6,054 bases of DNA from Gammaproteobacteria bacterium (GCA_018676275.1 JABHFC010000009.1:1-6054), one strand, 5' to 3'; shown: positions 1 through 5,558, counted from the first letter of the stretch. Numbers and translations: made by a program. Notes: generated by a model from the letters alone, not told the origin.

Positions 1-1
1 A

Positions 2-406
2 GAAGTTCGCTTCCCCAATTGGGGTGGCGTTTTATCTTGCATTATTCAGGTTGAAGCGCCACGAGATGGTTTTATCAATGATGCATTAATGGCCTGCATG
101 GGTGCACCCTGGTTGAATACCAAGATGGTCGTTGCGATCAGTCATGATATCGATATCGAAAGTGCTGAGGAGGTTTATCATTCAATCGCAACACGTTGTG
201 ATCCTGCACGCGATATTATCACCGTTAACAACACTCGCGGATCGTTGTTCGATCCTTCTGCCACACCGATACCTGATGATGAACCCTGGCGGACTTCTGG
301 AAAAATTGGTATCGATGCAACCAGAAAAAGTCGCTTTAACGCGGATGATTTTATTGTCAGCAAACCCAAAAACTGGGACAAAGTTAATCTCTCAGATTAT
401 CTTTAA
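2..406 (+). CDS. UbiD-family prenyl-FMN decarboxylase, C-terminal part (5' end outside window)
   Basis: The reading frame is open from the left edge to the TAA at 404-406, so only the last 134 residues are present. UbiD-family enzymes carry out reversible, non-oxidative decarboxylation of aromatic or alpha,beta-unsaturated acids with prenylated FMN made by a UbiX partner; no ubiX is in this window. The visible part is the C-terminal oligomerisation domain and is canonical: an acidic strand ending in HDIDIESAEEV, then ATRCDPARDI, then TRGSLFDPSA, and near the end GKIGIDATRK, the usual closing motif of the family. The catalytic Arg-Glu-Glu residues would lie upstream and cannot be judged. It is the first visible gene of the plus-strand run, 89 bases before the tautomerase. 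Family assignment is firm; the substrate is unknown. Confidence 0.9.
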   Translation, partial: EVRFPNWGGVLSCIIQVEAPRDGFINDALMACMGAPWLNTKMVVAISHDIDIESAEEVYHSIATRCDPARDIITVNNTRGSLFDPSATPIPDDEPWRTSGKIGIDATRKSRFNADDFIVSKPKNWDKVNLSDYL

Positions 407-483
407 TTGGATCGATAATAATGAAGTGAAACGGCTATTAGTAACAAATATATAAATGTAGAAATAATTAAACACACACTTTA

Positions 484-489
484 GGAGAA
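484..489 (+). promoter_or_regulatory. Shine-Dalgarno of the tautomerase gene
   Basis: AGGAGA, six bases before the ATG at 496. It fixes the start and therefore shows that the residue after the initiator Met really is Ala and not the usual Pro. Confidence 0.75.
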
Positions 490-495
490 AATAGT

Positions 496-681
496 ATGGC
501 AATTATAGATATTATGTTGGTAGACGATAGTACCCAGGAACAACGTGAGAACCTTATGGTGGCAGTGACAAAAGCGGCGACGGACTGTTTGGGCGCCCCT
601 CCGGAGAAAGTACGCATCATTATTCGTGAGGTGCCAAAAACACACTATGCTATTGGTGGTGTACCAAAAAGTAAAATGTAA
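496..681 (+). CDS. 4-oxalocrotonate tautomerase-like protein lacking Pro-1
   Basis: This 61-residue protein has the length and beta-alpha-beta pattern of the 4-oxalocrotonate tautomerase (4-OT) family, whose small subunits form hexamers and catalyse keto-enol tautomerisation in aromatic meta-cleavage pathways. Family landmarks are present after the start: ALGN-like spacing, LGAPPEKVRIIIRE around residues 31-44, and KTHYAIGGVPKSK near the C-terminus. Numbered from the residue after Met, Arg-39 is kept and Phe-50 is Tyr. However, position 1 is Ala (codon gca, 499-501) instead of the catalytic N-terminal Pro, and Arg-11 is replaced by Ser. A good Shine-Dalgarno precedes the ATG, and no other in-frame start would give an N-terminal Pro. 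It sits between ubiD and the EthD gene, so a role in the same pathway is likely. A conventional tautomerase activity is doubtful. Confidence 0.88.
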   Translation: MAIIDIMLVDDSTQEQRENLMVAVTKAATDCLGAPPEKVRIIIREVPKTHYAIGGVPKSKM

Positions 682-753
682 GCTTTGTTGTAAACTGGTC
701 GGACTTTATTGTTCTTCGTAAAAAGTTTTTCAACAAAAGGCTTGAATATTGGG

Positions 754-1089
754 ATGAGTGTTAACTACCTGGTTTTTTACCGGGGTCGCGCTAATGACCA
801 GCAAGCGTTTGTCGATCGCTATCGTGATGAACATGTTCCTATATTAAAACGCTTTCCTGATATCCAGGGTATCAGTTTACTGACCCCCGTGGAATGGCAA
901 GATAAGTATCCGGTTAACCCCGGACAATTTATGCTAATTGTACAAATGAAATTTGCCACTATTGAAGCGTTGGAAATCGCATTGCAATCGACAGCTCGGG
1001 ACGAAGCAAGAGAAGATTTCAAGAAATTTTCTGCTTTTGGTGGAGAGATTTGGCATCAGGCCATGAAACAGGAAGATCAACTTGAATAA
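754..1089 (+). CDS. EthD-domain protein
   Basis: From the ATG at 754 this encodes 111 residues of the EthD family, small dimeric alpha+beta-barrel (ferredoxin-like) proteins named after the accessory protein of ethyl tert-butyl ether degradation. Related barrels include muconolactone isomerases. Visible family features are the opening strand NYLVFYRGRANDQQAF, the conserved helix RYRDEHVPILKRFPDIQGI with its His at residue 27, a central strand QFMLIVQMKF, then the helix IEALEIALQSTARDEAREDFKKF. The frame is open further upstream to a TTG at 711 (15 extra residues), but the homology begins at the 754 ATG. Ribosome binding for 754 is weak (AAGG at 737-740, rather far away). The stop overlaps the start of the OYE gene by eight bases, implying coupled translation. 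The exact reaction is unknown; a lyase, isomerase or binding role is possible. Confidence 0.85.
   Translation: MSVNYLVFYRGRANDQQAFVDRYRDEHVPILKRFPDIQGISLLTPVEWQDKYPVNPGQFMLIVQMKFATIEALEIALQSTARDEAREDFKKFSAFGGEIWHQAMKQEDQLE
1070..1073 (+). promoter_or_regulatory. Shine-Dalgarno for the TTG start of the OYE gene
   Basis: AGGA inside the end of the EthD gene, eight bases before TTG at 1082. The nearby ATGs at 1095 and 1098 are in other frames, and the next in-frame Met is residue 52, inside the conserved flavin-binding region, so TTG is the credible start. Confidence 0.6.
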
Positions 1090-2245
1090 TTCAGATGATG
1101 AAGCAACTGGCGTAGACTCTCGGTTAACGGGGGAAACAGAACGCCGTGTTCTTAAGCGTGAGCGTGATCCATATCTGTTTCGACCGATCACATTTCGCTC
1201 AGTGACAGCAAGAAACCGCATAACGCTTTCACCCATGTGTCAGTATTCAGCTAAAGATGGCATACCCAACGATTGGCACTTTGTACATTTGGGTGCAAGA
1301 GCCAGTGGTGGTGCGGGTATTGTTTTTACGGAAGCTGTGCATGTTGAGCCTCGTGGTCGCATTACCCAGCATTGCCTTGGACTATGGAACGATGAACAAC
1401 GTGACGCTTTTAAACGCATAGCAGGCTTTGTTGAAGATCAGGGAGCGGTACCGGCGATTCAGTTAGGACATGCGGGCCGTAAGGCATCCGTTGGCCGCCC
1501 CTGGGAAGGAACTGAACCTATACCCGTCAATGCAGGTGGTTGGAATGTAATCTCCTGTTCTGAACACGCCTACGCAAAAGGCTGGCCAGAGCCGACGGCC
1601 ATGACAAAAGAAGATATAGCTCGCTCGATGGATGATTTGGTGGCGGCAACGCGACGTGCCTGTGAGGCCGGTTTTAAAGTGCTGGAATTACATGCGGCCC
1701 ATGGTTATCTAATTCACCAATTTATGTCTCCTCTCAGTAATTCCAGAACTGATGAATATGGTGGCAGTTTTGAAAATCGTATCCGCTATTTACTCGAATC
1801 AATTTCCGTCGTACGCCGGGAATGGCCAGAACATTTACCGCTGTTTTTGAGATTATCAATTACAGACTGGGTGGAAGGTGGCTGGAGTACAGATGACAGC
1901 GTTAAACTATGCCTGTTATTAAAAGAGAGGGATGATGTTGATTTAGTTGACTGTTCATCAGGCGGTAATGACCCTCGTCAAAACATTCCTATTCATCCAG
2001 GCTATCAGGTGCCTTTCGCACAAAGAATCAAAGAAGACACCGGCATGTCTACTGGTGCCATTGGTTTGATTAATAGCCCTGACCTTGCCGAGTCGATTCT
2101 GGCCAATGGGCAGGCAGACCTGATTATTCTAGGGCGTACCTTACTGGCCGATCCGGTTTGGCCATTAAGGGCAGCGAATATACTCAAAGCATCGGATAAA
2201 GCTGACTGGCCGATCCAATATGAACGTTCAAACATATTTGGCTAG
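1082..2245 (+). CDS. Old Yellow Enzyme, YqjM-type NADH:flavin oxidoreductase
   Basis: This 387-residue TIM-barrel FMN enzyme belongs to the thermophilic-like/YqjM class of Old Yellow Enzymes, which reduce activated C=C bonds of enones, maleimides and nitro compounds with NAD(P)H. Diagnostic residues are visible: SPMCQYS with the class-specific Cys-53 and Tyr-55 near the flavin; QLGHAGRK (127-134); the substrate-binding His pair in ELHAAHGY (His-204, His-207); SPLSNSRTDEYGGSFENR (216-233); the FMN-phosphate segment GAIGLI to LIILGRTLLADPVW (325-360); and the C-terminal QYER (379-382), whose Arg reaches into the neighbouring subunit in this class. The start is TTG, overlapping the EthD gene, which gives about 30 polar, charged residues before the usual N-terminus (LFRPITFRS). 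It probably reduces an unsaturated intermediate of the pathway served by the flanking decarboxylases. Family assignment is very secure. Confidence 0.95.
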   Translation: MNNSDDEATGVDSRLTGETERRVLKRERDPYLFRPITFRSVTARNRITLSPMCQYSAKDGIPNDWHFVHLGARASGGAGIVFTEAVHVEPRGRITQHCLGLWNDEQRDAFKRIAGFVEDQGAVPAIQLGHAGRKASVGRPWEGTEPIPVNAGGWNVISCSEHAYAKGWPEPTAMTKEDIARSMDDLVAATRRACEAGFKVLELHAAHGYLIHQFMSPLSNSRTDEYGGSFENRIRYLLESISVVRREWPEHLPLFLRLSITDWVEGGWSTDDSVKLCLLLKERDDVDLVDCSSGGNDPRQNIPIHPGYQVPFAQRIKEDTGMSTGAIGLINSPDLAESILANGQADLIILGRTLLADPVWPLRAANILKASDKADWPIQYERSNIFG

Positions 2246-2266
2246 ATTGCCCCGCTAATAATCACT

Positions 2267-2273
2267 GGAGGTG
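2267..2273 (+). promoter_or_regulatory. Strong Shine-Dalgarno of the AhpD-like gene
   Basis: GGAGGTG, five bases before the ATG at 2279: the best ribosome-binding site in the first gene run, in the short gap after the OYE stop. Confidence 0.75.
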
Positions 2274-2278
2274 AACAC

Positions 2279-2905
2279 ATGACACAATCGTTAACAGATC
2301 AAGAATTTAAAGAAGAAGAGTCGTTTATTCCCTACGCAGATCCGAACAAACTACCTGCTGCCTTAAAAGAAAAACTGGATGCCTATCTGGGACGCATGGG
2401 TTTTCTGCCGAATGCCTTAAAACTCTACATGCATAGACCTGAGATTGCAGGGGTGTTATGGACGCTAAACGATACAATTATGCGTGACGCCAGCTCTGTG
2501 TTGGATCAACAACTGAAGCGAAAATTAGCACTAGTAGCAAGTAAAGTTAACGGCTGTCAATATTGCACAACGCATCACTGCACTATCGTAAAAAGGCCGA
2601 GAGACGGTTTAGATGAAGGCTGGGATATCGAGCAAGATGAAGTAAATGCCTTACTAAATGAGCAATACCAGCCTAAAGATGAAAAAGAGTCTGTTTGTTT
2701 TGATTTCGTTACCGCGGCATCTTTGGATCCAACAAATGTCGAAGATGAAATTTATACACGATTAAAACAGCACCTGGTGCCCGAGGAAATAGTCGAACTG
2801 GCATCGTTGATTGGTTTTTGGAAGATGTATAACACTATTCATGATTCCCTCCGTATTCCAATAGAGGCTGCTCTACTGGAGGAAAGTCAACATGTGGGAT
2901 TGTAA
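2279..2905 (+). CDS. AhpD/carboxymuconolactone decarboxylase-like protein
   Basis: This 208-residue, all-helical protein belongs to the AhpD-like/CMD superfamily. Members with a CxxC pair act as alkylhydroperoxidases or thiol-disulphide enzymes; others are gamma-carboxymuconolactone decarboxylases. The active-site helix reads ASKVNGCQYCTTHH, with Cys-93, Cys-96 and His-100 in the CxxCxxxH arrangement. The N-terminal part has the family segment RMGFLPNALKLYMHRPEIAG (39-58), and the C-terminal half repeats the helical pattern (EEIVELASLIGFWKMYNTIHDSL). In AhpD-type proteins a Glu usually lies twelve residues before the first Cys; here that position is Arg-81. It lies 33 bases after the OYE gene with a strong Shine-Dalgarno and is the last plus-strand gene before a convergent marR. 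It may protect against peroxides made during catabolism or act on a pathway intermediate; the sequence does not decide between these. Confidence 0.87.
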   Translation: MTQSLTDQEFKEEESFIPYADPNKLPAALKEKLDAYLGRMGFLPNALKLYMHRPEIAGVLWTLNDTIMRDASSVLDQQLKRKLALVASKVNGCQYCTTHHCTIVKRPRDGLDEGWDIEQDEVNALLNEQYQPKDEKESVCFDFVTAASLDPTNVEDEIYTRLKQHLVPEEIVELASLIGFWKMYNTIHDSLRIPIEAALLEESQHVGL

Positions 2906-2906
2906 T

Positions 2907-2947
2907 AAGCTCTTTGAACTCTCCTGTTCATGGGACAGGAAGGGCTT
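2907..2947. terminator. Imperfect stem-loop between convergent genes, possible terminator
   Basis: An inner hairpin pairs TCCTGTTC (2922-2929) with GGACAGGA (2933-2940) through one G-T pair, with a three-base loop. An outer stem pairs AAGCTCT (2907-2913) with AGGGCTT (2941-2947), also with one wobble, leaving TTGAACTC bulged. It starts right after the AhpD-like stop, where a terminator is expected. There is no real T-run after it on either strand, so efficient intrinsic termination is uncertain. Confidence 0.4.
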
Positions 2948-3025
2948 CTCTTCGATCACCTATCATTGGAGGAATAATAAAATTTAACAGACTTTTGTGT
3001 GCTAGTAATTTGTGATCTAGTTTTA

Positions 3026-3484
3026 TTAATCTATCAGTTTTTCTAACAGTCTATCGAATTCTTTTCTTTCCTTTTTGGTTAATCTTGATTTGATTAATTC
3101 GTTTACTGCCTCAGTTGTCTGTGGGTAAGTCTTTTTGAAAATGTCTTCTCCTTTTGAAGTCAGATGAACATCTACCACACGTTGTGAATCTTCAGACCGT
3201 TTTCTAAGTAGCAGTTGACGACGTTCGAGGCTTCGCACTGTGTAAGTTGCATTCGCCGGTGAACTGAAACTAAGAGCAGCCAGTTCACCCATTGGTAATG
3301 AACCATATTTTCCCAGGGTATCCAGAAGCGACATTTCGGATGTATGAAGATCATATGACCTGGCGATTTCAGACGCAGTCGAGGCCAGCTGTTGTCTCAA
3401 GCGCATGGCGTTACGGAAAATGGAGATACAACTTCCCTGCTCACTTTCAGTAAGTTTACTTGTAACTTTAACGTGTGTTTTCAA
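3026..3484 (-). CDS. MarR-family transcriptional regulator
   Basis: This 152-residue protein has the MarR winged-helix layout. It has N-terminal dimerisation helices (about 14-45); helix-turn-helix LPMGELAALSFSSPANATYTVRSLERRQLL (63-92), with the recognition helix starting at Ser-75; the wing RKRSEDSQRVVDVHLTSKG (94-112), with the signature D-x-R; and C-terminal helices ending at Ile-151/Asp-152. MarR dimers usually repress nearby genes and release DNA when a phenolic or other aromatic ligand binds; this fits the catabolic neighbours. One Cys (19) is present. The start is TTG (complement of 3482-3484), supported by GGAG six bases upstream (complement of 3491-3494); no ATG lies nearby in frame. 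It is divergent from the full-length ubiD-like gene, with palindromes between them, so regulation of that gene and itself is the likely role. Confidence 0.92.
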   Translation of the reverse strand: MKTHVKVTSKLTESEQGSCISIFRNAMRLRQQLASTASEIARSYDLHTSEMSLLDTLGKYGSLPMGELAALSFSSPANATYTVRSLERRQLLLRKRSEDSQRVVDVHLTSKGEDIFKKTYPQTTEAVNELIKSRLTKKERKEFDRLLEKLID

Positions 3485-3490
3485 TAGTAT

Positions 3491-3494
3491 CTCC
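3491..3494 (-). promoter_or_regulatory. Shine-Dalgarno for the TTG start of marR
   Basis: GGAG on the minus strand, six bases before the TTG start codon at 3484-3482. It supports the non-ATG start. Confidence 0.6.
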
Positions 3495-3523
3495 AGCTTC
3501 TGTTTATATTTTCTTGATATATA

Positions 3524-3551
3524 ACAATATTCTAAAAACAGAATATTTCAA
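3524..3551 (-). promoter_or_regulatory. Candidate sigma-70 promoter of marR
   Basis: On the minus strand, TTGAAA (complement of 3546-3551) and TATTGT (complement of 3524-3529) are separated by 16 bases. The -35 matches consensus at 5 of 6 positions, the -10 at 4 of 6. The region is very AT-rich, so chance matches are possible. The inverted repeat at 3526-3547 lies across it. Confidence 0.4.
3526..3547. promoter_or_regulatory. Inverted repeat, candidate MarR operator at the marR promoter
   Basis: AATATTCT (3526-3533) and its exact reverse complement AGAATATT (3540-3547) flank a six-base spacer. MarR dimers typically bind short inverted repeats of about this length, and this one occupies the space between the candidate -35 and -10 of marR, as expected for autorepression. 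Confidence 0.55.
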
Positions 3552-3576
3552 TATTTAAATGTTACACCAAAAGACC

Positions 3577-3604
3577 TTGCATTAGTCTTATCCTATTCTA
3601 TACT
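3577..3604 (+). promoter_or_regulatory. Candidate sigma-70 promoter of the full-length ubiD-like gene
   Basis: TTGCAT (3577-3582) and TATACT (3599-3604) with a 16-base spacer. The -10 matches consensus at 5 of 6 positions, the -35 only at 3. Transcription would begin near 3611, within the 20-base palindrome that follows. Confidence 0.45.
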
Positions 3605-3606
3605 TG

Positions 3607-3626
3607 ATACTTAAAATTTTAAGTAT
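3607..3626. promoter_or_regulatory. Perfect 20-base palindrome, candidate MarR operator upstream of ubiD-like gene
   Basis: ATACTTAAAA followed directly by its reverse complement TTTTAAGTAT. It starts three bases after the candidate -10 and would cover the transcription start. A wider inverted repeat, TTGATAC (3604-3610) and GTATCAA (3638-3644), surrounds it and ends five bases before the Shine-Dalgarno. A repressor bound here would block the gene; in RNA the repeats could also form a leader hairpin. Confidence 0.6.
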
Positions 3627-3648
3627 TCAATATTGTAGTATCAAATAT

Positions 3649-3654
3649 GGAGTG
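3649..3654 (+). promoter_or_regulatory. Shine-Dalgarno of the full-length ubiD-like gene
   Basis: GGAGTG, four bases before the ATG at 3659, which fixes the start of the protein at MSAFDFRKYL. Confidence 0.7.
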
Positions 3655-3658
3655 AAAT

Positions 3659-5179
3659 ATGAGCGCATTTGATTTTAGAAAATATCTTGAGCAACAGGAT
3701 AAAGATGATGAACTACTGCGAGTTAAATCAGAAATAGATACGCTTGACGATATGGGTGCTTTTATATCGCGTCTGGACTATAGCGGATTAAAAAAATCCG
3801 TCCTGTTTGAGAATCCCAAAGGTTTCGATATACCGGTTTACGCCAATACAGTAGGGCATGACCCAATGTCAATTGCCAGATCTTTCGGTGTCGATGGCGG
3901 TGGTGATGGTGTATTACCGAATATTGCGAAAAAGATGGGAGAGGTATTACAATCAGGCGGTATTGAGCCTGAAGTCGTTAGTAATGATGAAGCCTTGTGT
4001 AAGGAAATCATCATGACAGGAGATGAAGTTGATCTTTCCGTGCTGCCGATTCCACGTTGCAATCCAAGTGATGGACAAGGAGCCAGTACTTTTTTGGAAG
4101 GAAGATTTATTACCAACCTGGTCGCCTCACACCCGACACCGAAAGCCCACAACCTGTCCTACCATCGATTAGAGGTAACTCGTAAAAATGGCGGTTCTAT
4201 CTGGATATATCGTGGTACCGGTGATGCATTAAGTATGCAGGACTACTGGGGTTCGAAGATTGACGATCCGGAAGAAAGCTACAATCCAGATGCTGGCAAA
4301 CCCTTTCCCATCGCCTATGTCTTTGGTGTAACACCAGAGTTTATTGTCGCTGGCGCTAACAAAGCCATGCCCTTTGAAGCCAATGACTACAGCTTTATCG
4401 GCGGTTTACGCGATGAAGCGGTGAAGATGGTTAAGTGCGAAACCATCGATTGTTATGTACCTGCGGATGCGGAAATCGTTGTCGAAGGTATCATGAAACC
4501 TTTTAACTGGACTACTCAGGGTGCCTTCGCGTCGTTTAACGCGATGTATGACGAGCCACGCCGACGACCAATTTTTGATGTCACTGCTATTACCATGCGT
4601 AAGAAACCCATTTATCAGCATGTGCATGTGGGTCGACCTATTAATGAAACTAATACGCTTGCAGGCTTTTTCCGTGGCGTCCATGTTTATCGCGAAGTGA
4701 AGGCGGTTTTACCTAACCTGGTTGATTTGTACATCGACCCCGCCGCAGGCATCGGCTTTACTGTTCACCTGTCCATAAAAAAAGGTCGCATTGGAGAACC
4801 GAAGCTGGCGATGATGCGAGCCTACACCGCTCTCCAGGGCTTTTGTAAACATGTTTTTGTGTATGACGATGATGTGGATATACAGGACCCCCATGAACGT
4901 AACTGGGCGCTGGCACATAGGTTTCTACCCAGCAGGGATTTAATGATCATTCCCAACGTCATCGGTATGGTACTGGAACCAATGGCCCAGGGTATCGTTG
5001 GAAAAAATTCAAAGCTGGGCGTTTACGATGGTCACCCTGAAATGCCATTGAATGTAAGAGATTTCATGGGTGTGGACTGCACCAAACCAATTGGCTTATC
5101 AGTCATGGATCGTGTTCTGACAGTGCCCGAAATTGAAGCACGAGTAGATGAACTCTGGAAAACTGAAGGTATTTCTTAA
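3659..5179 (+). CDS. UbiD-family decarboxylase homologue with altered Glu-Arg-Glu active site
   Basis: At 506 residues this is a full-length UbiD-family protein. It opens with FDFRKYLEQQ, has the prenyl-FMN domain with HNLSYHRLEV (164-173), the long conserved block YVPADAEIVVEGIMK (266-280), FDVTAIT and a YQHVHVGRP strand (306-327), and the C-terminal domain ending in FMGVDCTKP and a final helix. Typical members decarboxylate or carboxylate aromatic or unsaturated acids using Arg-173, Glu-277 and Glu/Asp-282 (Aspergillus Fdc1 numbering), the last two in EGP[FY]G[ED]. By my alignment to UbiD/Fdc1 the Arg is kept (Arg-170), but the Glu motif reads QGAFAS: Gln-287 and Ser-292 replace both acids. 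The metal-ligand positions also look changed (Tyr-184 for His, Asp-243 for Glu). No frameshift or stop is seen. It could be a distinct catalytic subclass or a non-catalytic partner of the upstream UbiD. It is transcribed alone, divergent from marR. Confidence 0.93.
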   Translation: MSAFDFRKYLEQQDKDDELLRVKSEIDTLDDMGAFISRLDYSGLKKSVLFENPKGFDIPVYANTVGHDPMSIARSFGVDGGGDGVLPNIAKKMGEVLQSGGIEPEVVSNDEALCKEIIMTGDEVDLSVLPIPRCNPSDGQGASTFLEGRFITNLVASHPTPKAHNLSYHRLEVTRKNGGSIWIYRGTGDALSMQDYWGSKIDDPEESYNPDAGKPFPIAYVFGVTPEFIVAGANKAMPFEANDYSFIGGLRDEAVKMVKCETIDCYVPADAEIVVEGIMKPFNWTTQGAFASFNAMYDEPRRRPIFDVTAITMRKKPIYQHVHVGRPINETNTLAGFFRGVHVYREVKAVLPNLVDLYIDPAAGIGFTVHLSIKKGRIGEPKLAMMRAYTALQGFCKHVFVYDDDVDIQDPHERNWALAHRFLPSRDLMIIPNVIGMVLEPMAQGIVGKNSKLGVYDGHPEMPLNVRDFMGVDCTKPIGLSVMDRVLTVPEIEARVDELWKTEGIS

Positions 5180-5292
5180 CTTACCCCCGGACTAAAGCGC
5201 AAACAACCGCCAATTTAGTGGCTGAGAGATAGGAAATTGAATCTTTCAAGAGTAGCTTGCCCATGGCGATAGTTATGAATACGGTAACATTC

Positions 5293-5312
5293 GGGGGCAA
5301 GTATGGGGGCAA
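5293..5312 (+). repeat. Direct repeat pair GGGGGCAA, 12-base period
   Basis: GGGGGCAA occurs at 5293-5300 and 5305-5312. Closely spaced direct repeats of this size near att sites often are integrase arm-type binding sites, but no such role is shown here. Confidence 0.5.
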
Positions 5313-5364
5313 CATTTTCGGACTAATAATTAAAATACTATTTAATTAGTAGTTTACCTTACAA

Positions 5365-5388
5365 GTGCGAATCCCTCTCTCTCCTTCA
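5365..5388 (+). pseudogene. tRNA-Ser-like 3' end, possible old attachment site
   Basis: Reading rightwards, TGCGAAT resembles a T-loop (canonical TTCGAAT), CCCTC the 3' side of a T-stem, and TCTCTCC (5378-5384) the 3' acceptor strand that pairs with the GGAGAGA typical of tRNA-Ser; TTCA follows where GCCA would be. The 5' T-stem and the rest of the tRNA are absent. It would fit a decayed attachment site of an element lying to the left. The CT-rich run could be chance. Confidence 0.35.
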
Positions 5389-5480
5389 CATTTAATATCA
5401 TTTATATTCAATCCATAAACTAAATCTAAAGAAACAAACTGAAACAGGCAAGAATCACTACCTAAAAACCCTGAAAGCTA

Positions 5481-5502
5481 ACCCACAACACTACCCACAA
5501 CA
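5481..5502 (+). repeat. Direct repeat pair ACCCACAACA, 12-base period
   Basis: Two exact ten-base copies at 5481-5490 and 5493-5502, with the same 12-base period as the GGGGGCAA pair about 190 bases to the left. They lie 57 bases outside the tRNA-Arg fragment. An integrase arm-site role is possible but not demonstrated. Confidence 0.5.
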
Positions 5503-5558
5503 GCGAGATGATTTTGTAAATAGATTGAATTAGAAGTTTTGTAAGTTGTTGAAAAAAT

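Larger units (their letters stand above)
5180..5558. other. Gene-free stretch between the ubiD-like gene and the tRNA-Arg/integrase junction
   Basis: I see no gene in these 379 bases. The stretch is AT-rich and contains small inverted repeats: ACTAAA/TTTAGT just after the ubiD stop, and a bulged stem ACTAAT-aat-TAAA with TTTAATTAGT around 5321-5350 that might end transcription. It also has two pairs of short direct repeats and a tRNA-Ser-like 3' end, listed separately. A T-run on the minus strand (complement of 5552-5557) directly follows the CCA of the tRNA-Arg fragment, as would be expected downstream of a tRNA gene. Confidence 0.6.

Noticed and set aside
711..753. TTG at 711 as the start of the EthD gene
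   Set aside because: It has no Shine-Dalgarno and adds 15 residues that do not resemble the family; domain homology starts at the ATG at 754.
934..1236. Antisense open frame across the EthD and OYE starts
   Set aside because: It has no Shine-Dalgarno or recognisable domain and is a shadow of two well-supported plus-strand genes; the same holds for antisense frames inside the OYE and ubiD-like genes.
2968..2983. GGAGGA-type ribosome-binding site for a small gene after 2968
   Set aside because: No ATG, GTG or TTG follows at a usable distance; the downstream codons soon run into stops. Possibly a relic of a lost gene start, but nothing supports it.
5263..5335. Small plus-strand frame starting ATGAATACGG, about 24 residues
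   Set aside because: No Shine-Dalgarno, spans the GGGGGCAA repeats, and the peptide is not recognisable; more likely att-region DNA.
5293..5502. CRISPR array
   Set aside because: Only two pairs of 8-10 base repeats with 12-base steps; no repeat-spacer structure and no cas genes.
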